64,000 bases of DNA, taken from contig NC_088776.1 in NCBI RefSeq assembly GCF_954871325.1, forward strand, positions 37,930,508 through 37,994,507. Direction: 5' to 3'. Below are positions 50,401 through 60,828 of the stretch, piece after piece. Below the pieces are notes generated by a model. The model worked only from the letters and a program-made list of their open reading frames with translations. It made no database searches and had not been told where the DNA came from. This stretch comes from Gordionus sp. m RMFG-2023 (taxonomy: Eukaryota; Nematomorpha; Gordioida; Chordodea; Parachordodidae). The translations under genes were made by a program, and so were the position numbers. Each line of letters starts with the position of its first letter. Within the stretch, counting starts at the first letter, position 1.

Positions 50401-53400
50401 GCATCACAATCTCCCCAAACAAGACATCAATGTCTATCAGTATTTTTAAAATATTTGAACATTTTAATAAATTTTTAGCAATGGCGCCTTAAAATTTATT
50501 GTCAATTTTTAACTGTAAATTATGAACACACCTGCAGCATAATTTTGTAAATCTTTATTAAAAAATATTCTTCTGATTTAACTTCATATTAACAGCATGT
50601 AGTAGATTTCCTACTTTCAAAATGTTAGGACAGCTTTTATAATTTATTTAAGAAATATTTTTTTAAAGGTTTGTAAAATTTTAAAATTCTATCGATGGCG
50701 GGTATTAGGAACATGTCGCAACCAATATTTTGATAACTCAATTCGGTAAATACACTTTGGTTTTTGCCATAATTCACAGAGGAATTATCAGCACAGAAAG
50801 CTGAAATGCAAGTTATTGATAACCCTAAATCAGCTATATTTACCATTATGTGGTTAGCTATATTGTTGAATTTTTCACTATCCGAGGAAATAATTTTAAA
50901 CAGTTTTATTGAAATGACTTTATTATTGTTGAAATGCAAACTTAACTTGAAAATATTTCCCTTTATCCTTCATATTGGAGTCGTTAAATATTATGGGAAA
51001 AGATTCTACCCATGTGATAATAAGTTGCTCTGTGAATGTTGTATTACATGATAAGTTATACCATTGCCACAACTGTAGTTGCATCTGCATTATTTCTTAT
51101 TTTTGGAGAAATTTTTGTTTTGCAATAGATGTAGATACTCTCTCCCCTGCACTGATTATAATAATAATGTGATTGAACTATAATTAATAAAATAATTATC
51201 ATTGAAATAACATATTACCTTATTGTGTATTTAAACGTGATAACTAAGCACTTATTCCTATAATGTTATACGGTAGATTTTCAATTGTGGTAGTTTTGCG
51301 GGACATTCACATAAATTATATTTTTTACATAGTAAAATTAAAATCGTTTGTTTTTTTTATAAAATTTTATCATGTTTACATTCAATTTTATTTAAAAAAG
51401 ATCGCTCGTTTTATTTTATAAAATTAATATATTTTAAAATCAAGATGTTATTTTAATAATAAAGATAGTATTTAAAAAAAATTTGTCTTGTACTATAATT
51501 ACCTATTTTATTTTGAAAAATAGTTACCGATTTTGTATTATAAACTAATTATTATAAAATATAATAGGCGGATAACTAAGTCAATTAAAATCATGGCCAT
51601 TGCAGGGTGAAGGCTCACAAGTTATTTTTTTTTTAGCAATTTTATATTTCTACTACTATTTTCATTTTCTCCTGCAATTTGAAAATTTTGACCTGGCAAC
51701 CCTGCTTACCACCAGTAATTTATAAATAAAATAAAAATTCTATATAATTTAATAATAAATTCATGAATTATTTTCAATTATTAATGTATGATTATGAATT
51801 GATAAAATTTTCCCTTGAAGTTTATAAGTTTATCAATATTTTAATCTTGATTTATGACTGTCTTGGAAAAATAAAGTTATATAATATTTAGATTTTTTTA
51901 TACAATATTAAATTTTACTAAATCTTAATATTTACATTATAAAATATTTCCTAGCATATCATAGATAGGAAATTATTTAATGGGGTTATAGGAAAAAAAT
52001 GCAGTTTGAAAAAAAGTTATAAATTACAAGGACTTTTTGTTTTTAGAACTAGAAATAAGGAAGTGAATAATAGATAAATCTTTAAGATTTATAAAATTAA
52101 AAGTTTTACTCCAAATATCATGATGGAGTTTTAAAATGGGTTAAGGACTGGGATGGCTGAGCCATATTTAAAAACAATGATTTTGGCTGGGGTATTTAAA
52201 CTTTTTTTAAGGCCACTGTTTTTAAAAAATTCACTATTTTTTTAAATCCTAACAATTGTGCAAAATCAATTTAATATTTTGTGAAATATAGGTATTTAAG
52301 ATTTTGGGTGAAATATTCCTCACTTATGCAATTAAAGTTTTTCTACTTATGTTGTATATATTTGGTTACTAATTTTAAAAAAAAATAGTCATGAAAATTT
52401 AATTTTTAAAATTAATAAAAGATTTAAACTTATAAATCCTGGCTGCCTTGGAACCATATTTATTCTTTATGAAATAAAAAATAAATTCTGCATAAATATC
52501 ATGAATGCTCTTGTCCATATAAAATTTATAGCTAGAATCTGTCAATTTGTATATCCATCCTATTTTTTCCTTTTCTTTAATTTTGCCATGATTAAGATAT
52601 TCACTATCAGTGGCTAAATATTCAAGCAATTGTTTGATGGCATTTTTATATTTATCTTTAAGTGAATCTTCAATTTTTGAACTAATTAAATCTTCCAAAG
52701 AAAATACTAAAAATCCATTATCTTTATAATCATTTTTTAAATTATTAAATATTTTCTGTGATACATTATTTAGGTAATTATTAGTAGAAATGTCCAATTG
52801 ACAGAAATTGCAATATGGTTCAATATATCTGATTTTTAAAGCTTGTGATATTAGCTTAATAAATTGTCATATTATAAAATGTTATTTAAATACCTGTTCT
52901 ACAAGAATAGAATCTAGCTTTTCATAATTCATCATCCAATATACTTTATTTGTTTGATATATGTGTGAAAGTTTTAATCTCTTTGCAGTAGGGTTAGTAT
53001 CTAATATAGATCTTTCTAGTTTTTTTAAATTCTGTATTTCTAAGCAGGAAATATTTTGAAAATTAATTGATTATATAAATACCATTATTAAAATCAAAAT
53101 CTTTCGGTATATTATAAGCAAATTTTTCTATATAAACTAGCTTAGGTGTCAGTTGGAAATCTTTTAAATTAATTTCATTTTCTAACCATGCTATACGTCT
53201 GATTAACTTATGTGATATAAGCTTCAGTAATTGGTCTTTTATTTCAAAATAGTCATGTTTACCTTTAAATTTATTATAGTAATTGTTAAAAATGAATATT
53301 TAACTTTTCAATTTGAGATAAGTTGTAGCAAGCAAATTAACTATATCTGTCCTTCCTAAATTTAATATATTTATAATAATTGTTTCAGCAATTTTCCCAA

Positions 53401-53782
53401 AATTCTGTCTTGTAATATATACATATCTGTAAAAATATAATACATTAAAAAATTAATAAATATATTACTTAGAGAATCTGATAAGATAAAAAATACTTTG
53501 AACATTTACATCATAATATACTCTAACATCTTTTTCATTATAATTCACCAGATTATGGTTTATTAAATGTCCTATATATAATTTAGTCTATTTATACTAT
53601 TGTAAGTCTCAATTTATAATTACCTCACAAGCTCTCAAATTATAGTTTCTGTTTAAGTGATTTATTATAGAGGATATAATAGATGGACCATATTTTATTA
53701 TAAAATGTATAATTTCAGCACAAACTTCCCCAAAATGTTCTTCTATCACGAATTTGACCAAATCACATTTTATATTGGTCAT
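32491..53782 (-). CDS. POLR3C: DNA-directed RNA polymerase III subunit RPC3
   Basis: Exons (- strand): 53782-53624, 53587-53469, 53426-53305, 53262-53083, 53039-52894, 52854-52430, 46614-46389 and 32699-32491. They join in phase to 528 codons; the human protein has about 534. RPC3 forms a winged-helix subcomplex with RPC6 and RPC7 that acts in Pol III initiation. Recognisable blocks are EEHFGEV at the N-terminus, NHNLVNYN, AKRLKLSHIYQTNKVYW, FIKNKYGSKAARIYN, ELAMMPPKEVKEN, EVSKGTDFAPSRTFYLF, and the helical LMERC then KRDKLEAIIANL stretch. ATG 53782 matches the expected family start. Introns 1-5 are 36, 42, 42, 43 and 39 nt; intron 6 is 5.8 kb and intron 7 is 13.7 kb, both full of transposons. 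The last 20-30 codons (expected exon 9) were not found; they may lie below 32491. A foldback element ends about 90 bp upstream of the ATG. Confidence 0.93.
32700..33356. other. POLR3C intron 7, proximal part
   Basis: Unrecognised, moderately A+T-rich sequence without coding frames. Confidence 0.4.
33357..33590. mobile_element. Truncated hAT end related to the 14857-15929 element
   Basis: Starts gttgtaaacgaacgcgttcg, has further GAACGCGTTC-like words, then a stretch whose reverse complement matches about 15620-15690. Only one terminus is present, so this is a truncated copy. Confidence 0.75.
33660..33821 (-). repeat. 3' LTR of the gypsy fossil
   Basis: About 162 bp, TG...CA on the - strand, nearly identical to the LTR at 37653-37816. 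A purine-rich tract (about 33822-33842, - strand) lies directly inside it. Confidence 0.9.
37653..37816 (-). repeat. 5' LTR of the gypsy fossil
   Basis: About 164 bp, TG...CA on the - strand, a direct repeat of 33660-33821. The primer-binding site follows within a few bases. Confidence 0.9.
37820..39068. other. POLR3C intron 7 between gypsy fossil and MITE
   Basis: Decayed relics of the agatctgc MITE family (about 38005-38100) and of the TAGTGTTGTTAAA family (38176-38235, tgttgttaaacggctcg). The stretch 38270-38780 has unusually balanced base composition and partial open frames but no recognisable domain; it could be an unknown retroelement remnant. Confidence 0.45.
39069..39268. mobile_element. 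hAT-like MITE, 200 bp
   Basis: Left end cagagatcttcatgaaccggg and right end the inverse of cagagactatcacgggtc. The flanks atttgtaa and atctttaa match at 6 of 8 positions. GC-rich subterminal words (gggtcggcctg, gggcctgggtcgggcc) relate it to the MITE at 9744. Confidence 0.6.
39470..39682 (+). mobile_element. hAT transposase C-terminal fragment
   Basis: The + strand reads NSSNFSCEQLFSKSGDLVSK then IQSIMLKNGLFIGEF, the hAT dimerisation motif (S..SER.FS..G...SKKR..L). Only this C-terminal piece, followed by a stop, is recognisable; a broken relic within POLR3C intron 7. Confidence 0.75.
40133..40180. repeat. cagtggcgtaac-type repeat terminus
   Basis: Starts cagtggcgtaactgctagg, the same terminus as the MITE at 44555. 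No matching right end was found nearby. Confidence 0.4.
40555..43460. repeat. Palindromic repeat block interrupted by an LTR fossil
   Basis: The left arm (about 40555-41190) and right arm (about 41255-41972, resuming at about 43405-43460) are inverted copies: gacggggttgagaggtaatt at the left pairs with the inverse of the right-hand cttcaaccccgtc. Each arm contains tandem units of about 215-240 bp, for example at 41260, 41496 and 41712, sharing gatcaggcctggc and caggccaatgt. The words link it to the GC-rich hAT MITE families. Open frames of about 70 codons here are repeat artefacts. Confidence 0.7.
41973..43402 (-). mobile_element. Short LTR-element fossil within the palindromic block
   Basis: Direct repeats of about 225-246 bp (about 41973-42197 and 43156-43402) flank about 960 bp of internal DNA. 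The right repeat carries a short internal duplication. On the - strand a primer-binding-site-like TTGGCGACAAGG lies immediately inside the right repeat, so the element reads right to left. No recognisable gag or pol domain remains, so it is a deleted or nonautonomous fossil. It interrupts the right arm of the palindrome; the left arm gives the empty site. Confidence 0.7.
43575..44329. mobile_element. hAT-type nonautonomous element, TAGGGGTGTACCGA family, copy A
   Basis: 755 bp, left end taggggtgtaccgacacc and right end the inverse of tggggatgtaccgatatt. The flanks cactatat and cactatac match at 7 of 8 positions. Subterminal regions carry repeated gccgatccgatat and gataaccgat words, likely binding sites. 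No coding sequence. A second, interrupted copy is at 47851-49424. Confidence 0.88.
44555..44980. mobile_element. hAT-type MITE, CAGTGGCGTAGCTA family, 426 bp
   Basis: Left end cagtggcgtagctacgggg and right end the inverse of cagtggcgtagctagg, flanked by a perfect 8-bp duplication gtaattag (44547-44554 and 44981-44988). A GC-rich core (gccgaaggccggggg) near the right end can form hairpins. Noncoding. The perfect duplication implies recent insertion. Confidence 0.92.
44990..46388. other. POLR3C intron 7, region adjoining exon 7
   Basis: A+T-rich, with three tandem copies of gaaacgtaagctaatcctat near 46250-46310. No gene is seen. Confidence 0.5.
47851..49424. mobile_element. hAT-type nonautonomous element, TAGGGGTGTACCGA family, copy B
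   Basis: Ends taggggtgtaccaatacc and the inverse of tagggatgtaccgatatt, with a perfect 8-bp duplication ttcgtgga (47843-47850 and 49425-49432). Colinear with copy A at 43575-44329 except for about 845 bp of extra DNA at about 47938-48783. It is inserted in the hAT transposase of the palindromic element. Confidence 0.9.
47938..48783. mobile_element. Unclassified insertion inside copy B
   Basis: Defined by comparison with copy A: the shared sequence stops after gatccgatatcat and resumes at taattttgtattctg. The inserted DNA has imperfectly inverted GC-rich end regions, both containing ggcaaaccactt in opposite orientation. No open frame and no certain target duplication. Confidence 0.6.
50398..51704 (-). 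repeat. Inverted partial copy of the hAT left arm
   Basis: On the - strand this repeats 46896-50075: for example NNKVISIKLFKIISSDSEKF matches the + strand copy, and gacattgatgtcttgttt occurs in both arms. About 180 bp between the FTEL and LIPAI blocks are missing, and the 47851-49424 element is absent from this arm. Confidence 0.85.
51713..52429. other. POLR3C intron 6, part next to exon 6
   Basis: A+T-rich, no recognisable element. Confidence 0.5.
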
Positions 53783-53869
53783 TTATCTTAATTAAAAATA
53801 TCAAAATGCCCAAAAATTTTGTTTATGTGATCAATGACATTTGACAGTAAAACTTTGCAAGTTCTAAAC

Positions 53870-56755
53870 GTATCAGGTCAATTCAGCGAAAATTTTATTG
53901 CAAAACTCTTTTCCGCGAAACATTTATAGCCAAGAAAATGCGAAACCTTAACCGCGAATTCATTAGAGCGAATAAATTTTAGCGAAACTTATTATGAGAA
54001 CCCTTTACAGCGAATTTCTTACGGCGAATATGTAACTCGAAACAATAAATATATTGCGAATGCATTTATTGGAAAACAACATATTGTTATTATTTGATGT
54101 TTTTTAATAAAAAATAATGGTACTATTCTAATATTATTATCACAATTTTTTAGTGATTCACGCCCAAAATTTTAGGCAAAAAATATTTGATAAAAATTTG
54201 AAATCTTCTTTGTAATTATTTTGAGGAATTCTTTTGTAAAATTTATTATAAATATACAACCTTTTATAGTTTTTTTATATCATTTTTGTAAATTATCTAT
54301 TTTTTAAGTATATTAAAAGAGGTGGGTTTTCTAAATAATTTTTTTTAAAATATTTATATTTAACTTATTTATGTTATTTTATAGGAAAATAATTTAATGT
54401 GACAATTGTCATATTCATTATTTTTTAAGATTTTCGGAATTTTTTGACTCTAAAGAGTAAAAATATCATTTATATTGTAAAGAAATTAAATTATAAATTA
54501 AATGGAGATGTTTTTTGGAAAAATTACAATTATCATAATCGGTAACATATTAGATTTTTTTGACGTTAATGGGCAAAAATATGTATTTTTAACATGTTAA
54601 TTTCAATTAGGGTGCACTCTATAAAAGCGACAATTAGTTTTTTACATTTCTTTGACGTATTTGGGCTAAAATAAGTATTGTTAACATGTTTATGTAAAAC
54701 TTTAGTGAAGATGTACCCTAGATAAGTGAAACTTGTCATAATCCTTATTTTTAAAGTTTTTTGATTTTTTTGACGCAAATGGGTAAAAATATAGATATTA
54801 ATTAAAATTTTATGAAGATGAACAATGGGAAAGTGACAATTGTCATAATCGTTATTTTTAAAGTTTTTGATTTTTTTTGACGCAAATGGGTTAAAATATA
54901 GATTGAAATTCTTTTTAACCATATGTTTATAAAATTCAAAATCTTAACATTAAATTTATAGGATGTTTTTGGTATCATATTACCAAATAATATTCATATA
55001 GTTTTTAAGTTCTCTTTATAAAAATCCTACCCTGAATTCAGACTCAGCACTATTTTGCCACTAGTATGCATAACTATTTGCTAACTGTGAATGCGGTTAT
55101 ACATTTTTATAATGTAGAATTAAAATTAATTAATTAAAGGAATAAAATTGTGGATCCATATCTTAAAAGTTTAGAATTTAACATAAGTTACAACTATCTT
55201 TAATAATCACTTTGCATATTTTTATTAAATTTTAAGCAGGATAAAAGGAACAACGATTATGAGCATGAAAATATCGATTTGTTTTTTTTGTTTCGACTGA
55301 AATTTTATTTTAACATGTTAGCAATTTATATTTTTGTACAATTGCGTCAAAAAAACTTCAAAAATAATGATTATGACTATTGTCACTTATCTAAGGTACA
55401 TCTTCATTGAAATTTTATTTTAACATGTTAGCAATATTTATTTTAGCCCATTTACGTCAAAAAAATTCAAAAAAGTTATAATATATCTTCATGAAATTTT
55501 AATTTAACATGTTACAGTCTATAATTTTTACCCATTTGCGTCAAAAAAATACAAAAAACTTTAAAAACAACGATTATGACAATTGTTACTTATCTATGGT
55601 ACATCTTCACGGAAATTTTATTTTAACATGTTAGCAATTTATATTTTTGCACATTTGGGTCAAAAAAATTCAAAAAACTTTAAAAATAACGATTATGACA
55701 ATTGTCACTTATCTTGGGTTGGGTACATCTTCACTGAAGTTATATTTAAACATATTATCAATACTTATTTTGGCTTATTTATATCAAAAAAAGTTTAAAA
55801 ATAACCATTTTGACAATTGTCACTTTTCTATTGTGCATCTTCATGTAATTTTAATTTAATAAGTTTACAATCTATATTTTTACCCATTTAGATCCTTTAA
55901 TATACTTAAAAATATATATAATTTTACAAAAATGATAAAAAAAAACTTTAAAGATTTCACCTAAAAGATTGCTTATTTATAATAAAATTCACAAAAGAAT
56001 TCCTCAAAAAAGATTTATTTACAAAGAAAATTTAACATTTTTATCAAAATATGTTCAAAAATCTTATTGAACTTCAAAAAATATTTTTTGTTTAAAATTT
56101 TGGTCGTGAAAATCACTAATAATAAAGTGTAACAAAAATAATATTACAATTAGTAGCATATTATTTTTTTTAATTAAAAAAACATCAAATAAAAAAAAAT
56201 CCATTTTCATATTATAATAATCATATTAATATAAATTAAAAATATAAATCATATCATATGTTTATTTGTTGATAAATAAAATATTAACATTAAATATAAA
56301 TAAAATAAATTATTTTAATAAAAATAAATAAATAATTATAGGCCGCGATATATTTCGCGAAATAGTTTTCTCTATATTGTCTTTGCGATTTAAGTTTCGA
56401 AATAATGACTTCGCTATAAAATTTTCTCGATTATGATTCGCGGTAAAAGTTTCGCTCTATATTGTCTGCGATTTAAGTTTCGAAATAATGACTTCGCTAT
56501 AAAATGTTCTCGATTATGATTCGCGGTAAAAGTTTCGCTCTAATGTATTCTCTTTAAAGGATTCGCCATAAGAGTTTTGCTATAAAAAATTCGCGATATT
56601 TATTTCGATATATTGTCTTGGCTGAAAAGTATTCGCTAATTTGGATTCGCGATAAAAGTTTCGCTATAAAATTCATTCGCGGTAAACGACATTCGCGATG
56701 AAAGTTGCACAAAAAAGTGTCGCGATAAAAGTTTTGCTGAATTTACATGGAACCA
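53870..56755. mobile_element. Foldback element with satellite-like inverted arms
   Basis: The outer arms (about 53875-54065 and 56340-56750) are inverted and consist of degenerate short words (gcgaaa, gcgaat, ttcgcgataaaagtttcgc). Inner arms hold tandem units of about 83-125 bp: about 54400-54910 in one orientation and about 55270-55885 in the other, sharing aacatgtta, cgtcaaaaaaa and acgattatgacaattgtcac. A short flanking repeat tctaaac on both sides may be the target duplication. No transposase is visible. It lies about 90 bp upstream of the POLR3C start codon. Confidence 0.75.
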
Positions 56756-57399
56756 TCTAAACCCTAATGACATTTAAAACTTACAGGACAGATATCAATC
56801 ATTGTTTAAATATTAAAAAAAATTTTTTTTTGTATATATGGAATTTACATAATATTTTTTTAAGATGATATTTAAATTAGGAATATTTATTATCATCTTC
56901 AAGTTAAAATTTCTATACTTGAGAAACTTAATAATGGTTGCCATTTATTTCTCCAGTATTTTATTCTATGTTAACTATGGCATAAGACTAGATTAGGGAA
57001 TTATATTAAATCTTTTTTATTATTTTTAATTTTATACTTTTTATATTATCTAGAATTCAAAATAAATTTATACTAAAAATAAAATTCTAAAAACAAATAT
57101 ACTGCTTTCTCATTTCATATGGTTGAAAATCAATTAGATTTAATGAAAATATTTCAAAATTATTAATATCATATATATTTCAATTCCGATAGAAACTCAT
57201 GGATGGCAAGCCAAAATTAAGAAAATTTTGTTAAATGAAAAGAATTACATTGAGATTGTAATAAATTGTATTTATAGAACATTTCCAATTTAAATTAATT
57301 ATTATTGATGTAATAATTTTGAAAATAATAAAACGACTTAATCCATGGTAATTTTATAAATAACTAATTATTAGTCGTTTTATTATAATAGCGGAATGG
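56756..57399. other. A+T-rich intergenic DNA
   Basis: No gene or recognisable repeat. Confidence 0.5.
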
Positions 57400-58280
57400 A
57401 GAAAATATTTCTTTAAATGAGAAAACAATTCCTTAAATGGAATAATTCCTTAGGAAATTCAAAAAATTTGGCGGATAAAATAAAATTGTCGGACTTATCT
57501 ACGATTAAATTTGATAAATTCGATAGCAAAAATTCGATTCATAGATATTTTTCTCAAGCCAGTTTTCGGTTAAAAAACGTAAGCCCTACTGAATATGTCA
57601 ATATAAAGATATATTTTTAACATCTTTTGGCAATAGGAATATTGAGTTGGTGAACCGTTCTTGTTATCCTGATTCAATTGATTTATTTTTCATGTCAATA
57701 TGTTCTGAATTATTTAAACCAACGTCAACACCTTTTGCTTCTAGATTTGATTTCGTTAGACTAGGGAGAACAACTAAAACCATAACTGAATTTGCAGATA
57801 AAATTATAACAATTGGCAAGCGTTGTCAATATCTTAATAATATTGACGAGCGTTTACGTGATCAGTTTGATGTTGGCATGGAAATGCCGCGATTGGAAAG
57901 AGATCTTGTGGCTCTATATCCCGACGGTCTTGATAGAGATAATAATGTATTGACTTTCCACTGACAATCGGATAGTAATAATAATAACTTTCCAATTTAT
58001 TCTTGATCTGGTAATCGCATCTGAGCGAGCAAATACAAGTATAGCAATACATTTGATACAGAGAATAATAAATAAAAATATAATAATACCCTTGATAAAG
58101 ATTATAATAAATTTAAATGTTATAAATGTGGGTTTATTCATAACCGAGAAGTGAGATGTCCAGCTACAAATGCGACATATAACAAATGTAAAAGAATTGG
58201 TCATCTTGCAGTTTATTATAAATCAAAGAATTTAAATTATATAAGACTGTCATCAAGTGATTCTATTCATAACATATGGA
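57400..58280 (+). mobile_element. Retroelement gag fossil
   Basis: A + strand fossil with the look of an LTR-retrotransposon gag: a helical region around 57650-57950 with a core resembling retrotransposon gag capsid, and a zinc-knuckle region around 58110-58240 (KCYKCGFIHNREVRCP followed by a second, degenerate knuckle). It is broken in a few places. No LTRs or pol were found around it. Probably an isolated old fragment. Confidence 0.65.
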
Positions 58281-58344
58281 AGATTCAACAAAATCGAGAG
58301 AATCGAGCCAAACTAATTGCAGAGATAAAGAGTTAGATGTTGAA

Positions 58345-58660
58345 TTTGGTAAGTGGAAAATAATTCCCCTAAAAAAAACCGAAAAAAAATCCCCAAAAAT
58401 AAATCCCCGGAAAAAAATCCTCTGGAAAATAATTCCCCCAAAAAAATCCCAGGAAAAAATATCCCCTTGAAAATAATTCACCGGAAAAAAAATCCTAGGA
58501 AAATAATTACCCGGAAAACAATTCCCCTGGGAAAATATTCCCATAGAAGATTATTCCCAGGAAAAAATTTCCCCGGAAATAAATCATCCATTTTTTAAAT
58601 CTTAAATTAAATATAGGGGAAAATAAATCCTCGGAAAAAGAAGCCGGAAAAAAAATTCCC
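58345..58660. repeat. Degenerate ggaaaaaaatcccc / ggaaaataattcccc minisatellite
   Basis: About 20 loosely repeated units of 12-16 bp alternating A-rich and CC(C)/GG words. Overlapping open frames on both strands are compositional. It begins directly after the gag fossil. Confidence 0.85.
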
Positions 58661-59743
58661 TAAATAGTTTTTTTTAAATTATCAAAAATAACCTTGCCGC
58701 TAAAATAGATAATATCTAAAAAAAAATTATTCAGTATTTTCTGAAAATTGAGTATTTATTCTCGACGTTTGAGAATTTTTTTTGAGCATTATTTCTGCTA
58801 TAATTCCAAGCTATAAATGGTAATCTTAAAATATGAAAATTGTTCGGTTGGTAGCTTTGATACTTTATAATTTAGTAGATAGCATAAAATGTATAGATTT
58901 GTGACATCTTGGAAACATGATATTTTATAGAAAAAGATAAAAATTATGGTTGCAATTTAAAATTGAAAAAAAATGAAAACAATTTTTTTCCTAGAAAGAG
59001 GGAGATTTCCATAATCTGCTTTTCATCTAGATTTCAATAGTTATTATGAAAACAGATCATTTAACCACATTATATTTTATTTATCATGTAGAGGGGGGGG
59101 GCGGAAGGGTATTTTAAACCCACACGCCACTAAAGATATATATATAACATTAAATATGGATATTAGAACACTATTCTGTTCTGTACGTTTATATCAGTCT
59201 GAATCCCGGACAAAATAACAAAATGGAGATTTTTTATGTTAAAACAATGCTATTGATTTTAAAAATTGTAACTGATTATAAATTTTCAAAAAAGTATTTA
59301 TCCAAATGCTGATTACAAGGGAAAAATGGTTGAAGACTTTAATCCAAAGACTACTTTCAAATAATTAAAAGCTACCAAAAAATACACTAGTATTTATTCT
59401 AATAAATATTCATATTTATTTTTATAAATATTATCATTTTAAATATATTTAATTCATTTAAAAAAAACACAGGAGGGACTATAATCTTAAAATAGAAACT
59501 TATTTTATTTTAAAAATTTCCAACTGCGGAAATGTTATTACAAAATCCTTGTTTTTTCCTTCATATTATTATTATTTATAACGTTGAAAGTAAAGTTATA
59601 TTCAAATAAATTTATATATTTGGGTGGTATATCGTTTGTAATTTCGAATCAAACGATTTTCATTTTGTTATTTTAATACTTTTTATAAAATTTACTTTAA
59701 CCATTTTAAATATTTTTGATAATTTTAATAAATTTATTTTTTT
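58661..59743. other. A+T-rich intergenic DNA
   Basis: No gene is supported. A G-homopolymer tract lies near 59093. Confidence 0.5.
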
Positions 59744-60311
59744 ATGTTTGTTCTTCCGTTAAATAAGCACGGTAAAATTTTTCATGAAGGCTATTCCTAC
59801 AATTATCATAAAACTACTATAAATTTTAAAAGATACAAATGTAGGGGAGACCGGGGTAAAACGATAGGCATTTTGCATATTTACCATAAATATTTTAAAC
59901 AAGAGTCAAACACAACAAATTATAGATCAATGTGTAGCCCCATCTCTCTTCTACAAGATAAAAAAAAGTGTAGCCCTCTACCTATAATATTTTAGGAGCT
60001 ATGATTAGTTATGTAAAACTACTCATTTTCGCCATTTTACCCTGGGAACAGGGTAAAATGGATAAGCACTAGGGTAAAGTGGTTAAAATAATATTTGACA
60101 CATATTTATTGTTTTATTTAACAAATATTACAAATTTAAGATTTATTTATGATTTTTATTTAAAAACTAATCGATACAATAAGGACATGTAAAATAATTA
60201 TCATAATTAGCACATTTAGAATGTGCCCATTCAAGGCACATTGTACATTTTAGCCATTCATCGCCCTCGCGACTATTTTTATAGTTTTTATTACAAATAA
60301 CACATAAACAA

Positions 60312-60824
60312 TTATTTTTTGATATCTTTTTTTTTCTGAATTAATAATTTTTTTTTATAAGGTGTAGATGTTAATATTTCTGAATTCTTTTTTTTAGATA
60401 TTTTATCCGATGAAATATTGAATAATTTTGGAATAGGTATTATAGATGAAGGATTGAATACTTTATTATAATTTTTTGAGCATGATGGTAAGATATCATG
60501 ATAAGGTTCATCAATATTATCTGGAACATTTTCGTTCAATAATATAGATAAATCACTATCATTATTTTGAGTCACTGTAAGATTTTGAGTCACTGTAAGA
60601 TTTTGAGTCACTCTAATATTTTCATCATTATTTTCAAATTCAATATTTGAGTTAGCATTTGAATTATTACAGCAGATATAATCTTGTTCTGTAAATATAT
60701 TTGGGTTTAAAGGAAATATGCCACATGCTAAGAATCCATTTAATATATTATTTGATGTCACTGCCCTTGGTATTTCATTTTTTAACACTCCTGGAATATC
60801 ATAAATCTGAAATTGTTGCCCCAC
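60312..60824 (-). CDS. pogo transposase C-terminal part
   Basis: The frame opens with IYDIPGVLKNEIPRAVTSNN and GFLACGIFPLNPNIFTEQD, matching the region after the DDE core of Tigger/jerky-like transposases (I...AF..A.TP.NI..GF...GI.PFN). An Asn/Ser-rich tail with three copies of VTQN(L/N)T follows. It lacks the catalytic triad and cannot act alone. Confidence 0.78.
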   Translation of the reverse strand: MGQQFQIYDIPGVLKNEIPRAVTSNNILNGFLACGIFPLNPNIFTEQDYICCNNSNANSNIEFENNDENIRVTQNLTVTQNLTVTQNNDSDLSILLNENVPDNIDEPYHDILPSCSKNYNKVFNPSSIIPIPKLFNISSDKISKKKNSEILTSTPYKKKLLIQKKKDIKK

Positions 60825-60828
60825 ATGA

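Larger units (their letters stand above)
46896..51704 (+). mobile_element. Palindromic hAT transposon with nested insertions
   Basis: The element starts cagggttgcc and ends with its inverse (ggcaaccctg), flanked by a perfect 8-bp target duplication cttaccac (46888-46895 and 51705-51712). The left part carries a hAT transposase on + (47481-50397). The right part (about 50398-51704) is an inverted, partly deleted copy of the left part, so both ends are 5' ends of the original transposon and only about 320 bp around the C-terminal domain is unpaired. Reading frames are broken. A 1.57-kb hAT derivative (47851-49424) is inserted in the transposase. The whole lies in POLR3C intron 6. Confidence 0.88.

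Noticed and set aside
52399-52797. Stand-alone hypothetical gene of 132 codons on the - strand
   Set aside because: It is exon 6 of POLR3C; the apparent end is read-through into the intron.
54566-55859. Similar Asn/His/Lys-rich open frames in both orientations
   Set aside because: Products of the satellite-like units inside the foldback element.
58263-58598. Open frames with repeated NYFPG or KKNPRK peptides
   Set aside because: Compositional frames in the ggaaaataattcccc minisatellite.
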